Shown: in pieces, positions 1-5,841 of the stretch
Numbering within the stretch: position 1 is the stretch's first letter
Layout of the letters: every line of letters starts with the position of its first letter
Source: Spirochaetaceae bacterium
Lineage (GTDB): Bacteria > Spirochaetota > Spirochaetia > DSM-27196 > SLAA01
Length of the DNA: 11,188 nt
Direction of reading: 5' to 3'
NCBI GenBank assembly: GCA_003564775.1
Contig: PXEI01000424.1
Span: 1 to 11,188 of the forward strand
Position numbers and translations under genes: made by a program
The notes under the pieces: generated by a model
Seen by the model: the letters and a program-made list of their open reading frames with translations, nothing else
What the model was told of the DNA's origin: nothing
The model's database searches: none

Positions 1-2507
1 GCATAGCGGTATACCTGGAGACTCGCTTTACTGCTGGCGGCCGTGGCCGAGAGCCGGTGTTTGAGACGCGCTACAAGGCACCGGTTCTGGAGGGGAAAGT
101 CTGGAGCCTGCGGCAAGCTGCTTACGGCTCGTACTCGGCTCCGCGTGATCGCATCTATGTGGCCGGTTATCTCTTGGTTGAGTACCTTGTCCGCCACTAT
201 GGGGACGATGTCTTCGCCAAGATCCACAGAGAGTATTCGCGGTCACCCTTTCGCACGCTTGACGGGGCAATCCGCCGTGTCACCGGAGTGCGCACCAAGC
301 TTCATCACAAGCGCATGATCTGGGAGCTTGAAGAAAGGTATGCAAATACTGGTGAGCTTCAGCCCGGTGAGGTCAACGCAGATGAACTCACCGCGGGTGA
401 GCGGCTTGAGCTTGGGCGGACATTCGCCTTCATGCCGACCATGAGTGAGCTTGGCGCGGTCAGTTACCTGTACGGCACCGATAGGGCGCCGGGTTTGTAC
501 CTGCTCAACCTGGCCGCGACCGGTACTGGAGTAAGCTCTACTCAATTGCTCGCCGATGTAGTTCCAAGCGACCCATACTCCTTTGACATTACTCCCGACG
601 GATCGTTGCTGGTGTTCACCGCAGCGGGAAGTCTTCCGCGACATCCATCCGGCATGGCTTCGGTGTCCGATTTGTATCTGGTTGAGGTCGATGTATCCGG
701 TGCGCCTGGCAATCCGGTAGCGCTTACGCACAACGAACGCCTGTGGCAACCGGCGGTTCACCCCGCTGGCGGCGAGGTGAGCGTCGTCCAGCGTTACGGG
801 TCGTACTCGCGCCTTGTGAGTTACCCTACGAGAGCAGCCACCGGTCAGGAGCCTGAGTCCTCGGTTGTATACTCCGCAAGCGGAGCGCGTGTGCGCTATC
901 CGCGGTACTCCCCGTCGGGCAACCGCTTGGTCTTCCTGGTTGACAGGTCTGGAACGCGCGCGCTTGTAATGGTAGAGAACGGTGAGGCAACTGAGCTTAT
1001 TCCTGCTGGCACTGCCGGGCTCTATCACCCGCGCTTTCTCAACGAGGATACCCTCATACTCGGCGTCGAGCAGGAGGGTGAGCTCGTAGCGCAGATGCTT
1101 GATATTCCTACCGGGCGCCGGGGTACCGTCCTTCAGGACCCGGTAGGAGTGTACGGGGCGGTGCCACTGTCTACCCAACCCGGCGCACTGGGTGCGAGCC
1201 CTGGGGAACGCGATGCCATTGGCCTGCTCTATGCGAGTTACCGAAGTGACGGCCATGCAGTTTTCTCTGCGCCAGCCAAACTGCCGGACTGGCTGACAGA
1301 ACCACAGGGCTGGCTAAACGAACCGCAGAACTTGCCAGCAGAACCGCAGCATCGGCCACGGTCTGAGGTGCCCGCGACGCCCGCGACGCCCACACCACCC
1401 GCACCACCCGCACCACCCGCGACGTCCATACCACCCGCGCTCCCTACCTTGCCGGAGAGCCTTCGCTATTACGGGCTGCCTCGCCCGGTGCTGTGGCTGC
1501 CGCTCCTGACCGCCTCTGCCGGTGGTGACAGCGACCCGGCTGTTGCTCCCGGCCTCCTTGTGGTGGGAGCCGAGTATGCGGGGCGATCCTTGTACTCCCT
1601 GGCAAGTTTCTACGACATCGCACATCAACAACCGCAGCTGTACTGGAACGCCTCCTATGATTTTGGGCCGGTTGCGGCCGTGTATGACCTTGAACACGAG
1701 TACCGCGAGTTGAGCGAAGACATCTACATCCAGGAGCTGCGAAACACCCTGACGCTGCAAACCCCGTGGATAGCACCGCGCGCGGTGGGGCCACGGCGCA
1801 ACCTGCTGACCCGCGCCGGTGTCTCACACCTCATGGAGCGAGCTGCCCTTGGGAGTTTCAGCTTTCAAGACAGGTCTCCGGACTGGATGTACCGCACCGG
1901 GCTTATCGCAGGCTTCGCTTACAGCAGTGCGCGTTCAGCACCTCTCACTGCCATATACGGCGGCCGAGCTGTTGCGCTCTCTGGGTCGGTCTTGGTGGAG
2001 CCCAAAGAGCTGGGCGGCAGTACCGACCGCGTACGAACCCGTGCCCGCATACTGGCCCGTACTCCGGCCGTACCGTCACGGGCAACTCTACAACTCACTA
2101 CCGAGGCGGTAAGTTCGAGTCGTGACGGGGTAGACGGCATGCTCACTCCACGGCTCTCTGACTCCTGGGAGGACAAGAACGGTGACACCAAATTCATTGT
2201 CGGGCTGGACTACCGTATCCCGTGGGGGCTCTTTGATCACTCCGTTCCGCCCTTTGCGGTGACCGCCTTTGGTTCCGGCGTTTTTGTGGAGTTTGCCGCA
2301 TGGGCCGACTTTGGTGAGTCGCCCCGGCCGGACGACTACTTTTACCCCGGGCTTGAGCTTTCCGGCGAGTTTCGTTTTTCCATGTTGCCTTGGAACGGGG
2401 GCGTTCAGTTTGGGCCGCGGGTCAAGCGTGACCTTTCCGAGTATCCTTCCTATGAAGATTACCGTTTGACCGTGTTTCTGGGAGCAGCCGGGTTCAGTTT
2501 TGAGTGA
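1..2507 (+). CDS. Envelope protein: peptidase-like tail, beta-propeller and C-terminal outer-membrane barrel (5' partial)
   Basis: The reading frame is open to the left edge (first full codon at base 3), so the start and any signal peptide lie outside; 834 residues are visible. Residues 1 to about 120 begin with an (E)GIAVYLE-like motif followed by a helical stretch. This resembles the region after the HExxH site in peptidase-MA/gluzincin proteins, but the HExxH itself is not in the window. Residues of about 135-425 contain repeated 'SPSGNRLVF', 'TPDGSLLVF' and 'SDLYLVEV' type strands, typical of TolB/PD40 beta-propellers. A low-complexity linker (about 427-480) has three xEPQ repeats and a Pro/Ala/Thr run. 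The last 350 residues alternate aromatic and hydrophobic residues in beta-strand style and end FSFE, as expected for an outer-membrane barrel. The domain order suggests a surface-exposed or periplasmic propeller anchored by its own barrel. The substrate is unknown. The amidase gene follows after 59 bases on the same strand. Confidence 0.75.
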   Translation, partial: IAVYLETRFTAGGRGREPVFETRYKAPVLEGKVWSLRQAAYGSYSAPRDRIYVAGYLLVEYLVRHYGDDVFAKIHREYSRSPFRTLDGAIRRVTGVRTKLHHKRMIWELEERYANTGELQPGEVNADELTAGERLELGRTFAFMPTMSELGAVSYLYGTDRAPGLYLLNLAATGTGVSSTQLLADVVPSDPYSFDITPDGSLLVFTAAGSLPRHPSGMASVSDLYLVEVDVSGAPGNPVALTHNERLWQPAVHPAGGEVSVVQRYGSYSRLVSYPTRAATGQEPESSVVYSASGARVRYPRYSPSGNRLVFLVDRSGTRALVMVENGEATELIPAGTAGLYHPRFLNEDTLILGVEQEGELVAQMLDIPTGRRGTVLQDPVGVYGAVPLSTQPGALGASPGERDAIGLLYASYRSDGHAVFSAPAKLPDWLTEPQGWLNEPQNLPAEPQHRPRSEVPATPATPTPPAPPAPPATSIPPALPTLPESLRYYGLPRPVLWLPLLTASAGGDSDPAVAPGLLVVGAEYAGRSLYSLASFYDIAHQQPQLYWNASYDFGPVAAVYDLEHEYRELSEDIYIQELRNTLTLQTPWIAPRAVGPRRNLLTRAGVSHLMERAALGSFSFQDRSPDWMYRTGLIAGFAYSSARSAPLTAIYGGRAVALSGSVLVEPKELGGSTDRVRTRARILARTPAVPSRATLQLTTEAVSSSRDGVDGMLTPRLSDSWEDKNGDTKFIVGLDYRIPWGLFDHSVPPFAVTAFGSGVFVEFAAWADFGESPRPDDYFYPGLELSGEFRFSMLPWNGGVQFGPRVKRDLSEYPSYEDYRLTVFLGAAGFSFE
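1281..1439 (+). repeat. In-frame degenerate repeats encoding EPQ and Pro/Ala/Thr linker
   Basis: Bases 1281-1349 encode three related segments ending TEPQ, NEPQ and AEPQ. Bases 1371-1439 are built from imperfect 9-base units of the CCCGCGACG and CACCACCCG type, encoding PAT and PAP triplets. All units are multiples of three, so length changes would keep the frame. They form a flexible linker between the propeller and the barrel of the surrounding gene. Confidence 0.8.
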
Positions 2508-2566
2508 TGCCCCGATAGTAAGTAGACTGAACACGTGCTGTGTGGGCCACAAAGGAGTACATCGAC

Positions 2567-4093
2567 ATGACATTTGAGGAGTATCGAGCGCAGGACGGTT
2601 GCGGCCTGGCTAAGCTGGTTGCCAGTGGCGATGTAAAACCCATTGAGCTGCTGGAACACGCAATTGCCCGCTGCGAGGAGGTTAATCCTCGTCTGGGAGC
2701 GGTGGTCTCCAAGCGCTATGAGCAGGCCCGCACCGAGGCCCACGAGCTGGCCTCGCACAACGACCCGCCTGGGCGGCAGAAAGGAGAGCTACAGCGGCAC
2801 AACGGCATGCTCAGTGGCGTTCCATTTTTGCTCAAGGATCTGGCGCTCCATCTATCCAATACACCACTCAGCTGCGGGTCTCGCAGCTATTCGGGTTTCG
2901 TGTCTACGCATGACTCTCCTGCGGTTCGCCGCATACAAGAGGCTGGCCTGCTGATACTCGGCAAGACCAATGTGCCGGAGTTTGGGCTCACTCCCTACAC
3001 TGAACCCAAGCTGCATGGCCCCGCTCGTAATCCCTGGAACACCGACCATACTCCCGGTGGCTCAAGCGGGGGCTCAGCTGCTGCCGTGGCTTCCGGCATG
3101 GTGCCGCTTGCTACCGCAAGTGACGGTGGCGGTTCTATCCGCATTCCGGCCTCGTGTTGCGGACTCTTTGGCCTCAAGCCGAGCCGTGGCCGGGTACCCC
3201 TGGCTACCGAGGGCTGGGGTGGGGGCGTTGTTGAAGGCTGCCTCTCACGGTCGGTGCGGGACACTGCCGCGTACCTGGATCTCGTCGCCGGTCCTGCCGC
3301 TGGCGACTTCTTCCCAACTGCCAAGGAATCATTCAGCGCCGCCTTGCAACAGGCCCCACCGCGTGGCCTCCGTATAGGCTTTAGCACCGCGCACCCACTG
3401 GCTGAGTTTGGTGCCAATGTGCATGCCGACTGTCGCGCAGCTGTCCATGGGGCTATGGAGCTTGCAACCGAGCTTGGCCACAGTGTTGAGGAAATCCCGC
3501 TCCCGTGGACATCTACGCTCTACGAGCATGACTTCCTCCCGGTTGTTGTTGCTTCCACCGCAGTAGAAGCGGCAGAGGCAGAGAGGGTACAGGGGCGCCG
3601 CTTGCGGGCGGGTGAGCTGGAGACCAACACACGCCTCATGGTAGAGATGGGCAAGGCCCTGCGGGCCGATGTCTATGCAGCAGCCCTCCAACGCTGGAAC
3701 GCTACGGCGCGTGCCTTTGGTGAGCTTCACCAAAGCTATGATCTGATCTGCGTACCCAGTTTAGCCGAACCGCCTGCGGCAATCGGCCGCTTTGACTCAC
3801 CCGCTCTGGAGGATATCGTTGTTCGGGCAGCAACCGGGCTTGGTCTCACAGGCGTACTTATGCGTTTCGGGCTGGTAAAGACAATGGCTCAACGGGTTTT
3901 TCGGTACATGCCCTTCACCCCGCCCGCAAACATAACCGGTGCTCCAGCGGCGTCCTTGCCACTTGGGGTCTCGGCCTCCGGCTTGCCAGTCGGAGTACAG
4001 TTCATGGCTGCGATGGGTGCAGATCAGTTGCTGCTGTCTTTTGCGGCCCAGGTGGAGCAGGCCCAACCGTGGTTCGCAACCGTCCCCTCGTGA
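2567..4093 (+). CDS. Amidase-signature family hydrolase
   Basis: A 508-residue serine amidase of the amidase-signature family, which hydrolyses carboxamides through a Ser-cisSer-Lys triad. Lys90 lies in 'LLKDLA', the cis-Ser is Ser166 in PGGSSGGS, and the nucleophile is Ser190 in DGGGSIRIPAS. The 24-residue spacing between the two serines matches the family. The C-terminal 'NITGAPAASLPLG' segment is also typical. The length is normal for a stand-alone amidase, and no signal peptide is seen, so it should be cytoplasmic. The ATG at 2567 is chosen because AAAGGAG lies about 9 bases upstream; the GTG at 2540 in the same frame has no such site. The substrate cannot be read from sequence. It does not look like GatA, since there are no gatB or gatC neighbours and the flanking residues diverge. 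It could be co-transcribed with the preceding envelope gene and is convergent with pcl. Confidence 0.9.
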   Translation: MTFEEYRAQDGCGLAKLVASGDVKPIELLEHAIARCEEVNPRLGAVVSKRYEQARTEAHELASHNDPPGRQKGELQRHNGMLSGVPFLLKDLALHLSNTPLSCGSRSYSGFVSTHDSPAVRRIQEAGLLILGKTNVPEFGLTPYTEPKLHGPARNPWNTDHTPGGSSGGSAAAVASGMVPLATASDGGGSIRIPASCCGLFGLKPSRGRVPLATEGWGGGVVEGCLSRSVRDTAAYLDLVAGPAAGDFFPTAKESFSAALQQAPPRGLRIGFSTAHPLAEFGANVHADCRAAVHGAMELATELGHSVEEIPLPWTSTLYEHDFLPVVVASTAVEAAEAERVQGRRLRAGELETNTRLMVEMGKALRADVYAAALQRWNATARAFGELHQSYDLICVPSLAEPPAAIGRFDSPALEDIVVRAATGLGLTGVLMRFGLVKTMAQRVFRYMPFTPPANITGAPAASLPLGVSASGLPVGVQFMAAMGADQLLLSFAAQVEQAQPWFATVPS

Positions 4094-4144
4094 GGGGAGG
4101 GCTGCGGGCAGGGGCACTAGACTTCAGGGATAGTGGGCAGGGAG

Positions 4145-5353
4145 TTAGACCTGCCAGTCGGTCATTTTGCCCAGCTCGTTGCGCGGCAGCTCCTTACCGA
4201 AGGTGTAGACTACCGGCCGGGCAGCCGACTCAAGCTCGGTGCTCAGCAGTTCGCGCAACTGGGTTTCAATGTTCGCCGTGTCGGCCGCAGTCCCCTCGGC
4301 CGTGCGTGGGACAACAAACGCCTTGAGTCGAATGCCATCTTTGGTCTTGTATGGACGGACTGCCGCAGTGGATACCAAGCGGTGCCGTTTTACAAGCTCA
4401 CATACTTTCTCCGGGTAGACATTCACCCCGCCTACCTGGACAGCGCCGTCGCGCCGGCCGAGTGGTCGAAATGTGCGACTTCCCGACCACTCAACCTCAT
4501 CTGGCAGGTGTAAAACCCGCTCAGCCTGCGCATTCCGACCTTGCTCGGTAGACCGAGCCTCGCGGCGAATCAGCTCGGTTGCGTTGTCAGCATTGGCCCG
4601 GGCGAGGTAGGGTAATAGAGCGTACGGTGCGCCGTCCTCACGGCGAACGCCTACTCCCGCAGTTTCCGATGAACCGTAGATCTCTATCAGTTCCGCTCCT
4701 GTAGCTCGAATAGCCGCAGCAAGTTCTGGTGGGCACGGTGCGGTCGAACACAGGATAGTGACGCCCTCTCCAGGCACCGTGCCAAAATGCAGCATGCGTT
4801 CGAGTGCAAAGGGGAAACTGACCAGAAGATCGCCCGAGTTGTACTGTTGGGTTACTGTTGAGGGGCCGCGTGCGTCTATAACCGGTACGTCAATCCGCGA
4901 CGGGAAAAGAGCTGTGAAAAGAAACCCATAAATGTGATGTGAAGGTACCGTAGCAATGACTCGTTCCGGTCGACGTAAGGTTGAGACAAAATACTCTACC
5001 TCTTGGATGAGGTCCAATAGCTGGTGTTGGTGCAGAGTCTTGCCACCGGTACTCCCGGAACTTCGAAAGCTGATGTGCTTCCCGGATCCCTCAAGACTAC
5101 GCTGAACGATATCAACCCAGTCCCGCGGGCGAGGCCGTGCAAGCAGAAGATCTTCGAGCCCGGTTTCGTGGACGTGAAACATAATGGATACAGCAGCGGC
5201 CGCGGTGTACAGCTCAAATGAGTCAAGACTCTCGTCCTGGGGTGTGAGCAGTGAGCGGACCTGCCTGGCGTCGGTGCCGCGGCGGAGCTCATTCGTCTCC
5301 GCCACAACAAGATCCTGCAGTACTCGTTCGAGAATATCCGGCCTGAGCACCAT
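4145..5353 (-). CDS. pcl: p-Coumarate-activating AMP-forming ligase (4-coumarate:CoA ligase of the PYP cluster)
   Basis: A 402-residue member of the acyl-adenylate-forming (ANL) superfamily, predicted to activate p-coumarate with ATP for attachment to PYP. Visible core motifs are the phosphate loop FRSSGSTGGK (residues 96-105), the YGSSETAG motif (226-233), the hinge region GRRDGAVQVGG (299-309) and LPRNELGKM (389-397), whose Lys396 would be the adenylation lysine. It is much shorter than plant 4CL (about 550 residues) and lacks most of the usual N-terminal subdomain. In its place residues of about 30-87 read like an acyl-carrier-protein domain, with a 'LDSFEL' motif (Asp44-Ser45). It starts 9 bases after the pyp stop, and the gap has no recognisable Shine-Dalgarno sequence, so translation may be coupled to pyp. 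The pyp-pcl order matches what I recall from other PYP-bearing bacteria. The specific substrate is inferred from context. Confidence 0.88.
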   Translation of the reverse strand: MVLRPDILERVLQDLVVAETNELRRGTDARQVRSLLTPQDESLDSFELYTAAAAVSIMFHVHETGLEDLLLARPRPRDWVDIVQRSLEGSGKHISFRSSGSTGGKTLHQHQLLDLIQEVEYFVSTLRRPERVIATVPSHHIYGFLFTALFPSRIDVPVIDARGPSTVTQQYNSGDLLVSFPFALERMLHFGTVPGEGVTILCSTAPCPPELAAAIRATGAELIEIYGSSETAGVGVRREDGAPYALLPYLARANADNATELIRREARSTEQGRNAQAERVLHLPDEVEWSGSRTFRPLGRRDGAVQVGGVNVYPEKVCELVKRHRLVSTAAVRPYKTKDGIRLKAFVVPRTAEGTAADTANIETQLRELLSTELESAARPVVYTFGKELPRNELGKMTDWQV

Positions 5354-5362
5354 CGGAGGCGA

Positions 5363-5746
5363 CTACAGGCGTTTCACAAAGATATAGTAGGAATTGCCCG
5401 AAAGCGCCTTTTTCATATGCACCTTCACCTTTGTGGGCTGCATGTTGTAGTCGAAAACGTACTCGAACATCGTGTTGAGGTTATCGTTCTCTATCCCGTC
5501 CTTGAACTTTCCGTAAAACTCCGGGCGGTTGGTACAGGGTGCAACCTCCTTGAAGAAGTTCTTGCCAATTACATCTTCCGGCTTCCTGCCGGTAATTGCG
5601 CCTTCGGTGCTGTTGTAGGACAGAATTTTCCCGTCCTTGTCCAGCTCAATAGCACCAAATGCCAAGCCGTCTACATCTTTGCTCGAAAGTTTGGAAAGCG
5701 TGTTCTCTATGTCGTCGGCGCCAAACTTAACTACTTCTAGTCCCAT
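5363..5746 (-). CDS. pyp: Photoactive yellow protein, blue-light photoreceptor
   Basis: A 127-residue PAS-fold cytosolic photoreceptor that binds p-coumarate covalently and undergoes a trans-to-cis photocycle. It aligns almost without gaps, from memory, with the 125-residue Halorhodospira halophila PYP, offset by two residues. Every chromophore-pocket residue is present: Tyr44 and Glu48 (Tyr42/Glu46 in H. halophila, hydrogen-bonding the phenolate), Thr52 and Arg54 (Thr50/Arg52), Cys71 in VAPCT (Cys69, the thioester site), and Met102 (Met100, which speeds recovery). Trp119 of H. halophila is Tyr121 here. The start at 5746 is set by TAAGGAG about 7 bases upstream and by the match to the family N-terminus; the frame stays open 34 codons further but that part has no similarity. 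GC by hand count over four 60-base lines is about 49%, below the neighbouring tal. The gene forms an operon with pcl and is divergent from tal. There is no fused output domain, so its signalling partner is not evident. Confidence 0.97.
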   Translation of the reverse strand: MGLEVVKFGADDIENTLSKLSSKDVDGLAFGAIELDKDGKILSYNSTEGAITGRKPEDVIGKNFFKEVAPCTNRPEFYGKFKDGIENDNLNTMFEYVFDYNMQPTKVKVHMKKALSGNSYYIFVKRL

Positions 5747-5841
5747 GATAAAACTCCTTAGGTGTTGTTCACATAATGCGGTGTCTTCAACATATCCAAG
5801 CGGGAGAAGCCAAGGCAAGTAAAATCCATTATATTCAGCGC
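5747..5841. promoter_or_regulatory. Divergent promoter region between pyp and tal
   Basis: This 95-base gap must drive pyp-pcl leftward and tal rightward. For tal, TTCACA (5768-5773) and CATATC (5791-5796) are 17 bases apart and form a plausible sigma-70 pair. For pyp, CATTAT (minus strand, 5778-5773) could be a -10 with a weak -35 near TTGGAT (5799-5794). An exact TATAAT also occurs on the minus strand at 5833-5828 but without a convincing -35. An imperfect 13-base direct repeat, GGTGTTGTTCACA (5761-5773) and GGTGTCTTCAACA (5780-5792), 9 of 13 matching and 19 bases apart, could be an operator. All assignments are by eye. Confidence 0.4.

Noticed and set aside
243..1256. Long open frame (337 codons) on the minus strand
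   Set aside because: It lies antisense to the envelope protein gene, whose frame shows clear propeller repeats. The antisense product is Arg-rich with no recognisable domain and no ribosome binding site was seen.
2540..2566. Earlier GTG start for the amidase
   Set aside because: AAAGGAG at 2551-2557 is correctly spaced for the ATG at 2567 and would lie inside the gene if GTG were used.
4084..4097. CCCCTC-GT-GAGGGG hairpin at the amidase stop as a terminator
   Set aside because: The perfect stem leaves only a 2-base loop and no T-run follows on either strand, so it is a weak terminator candidate at best.
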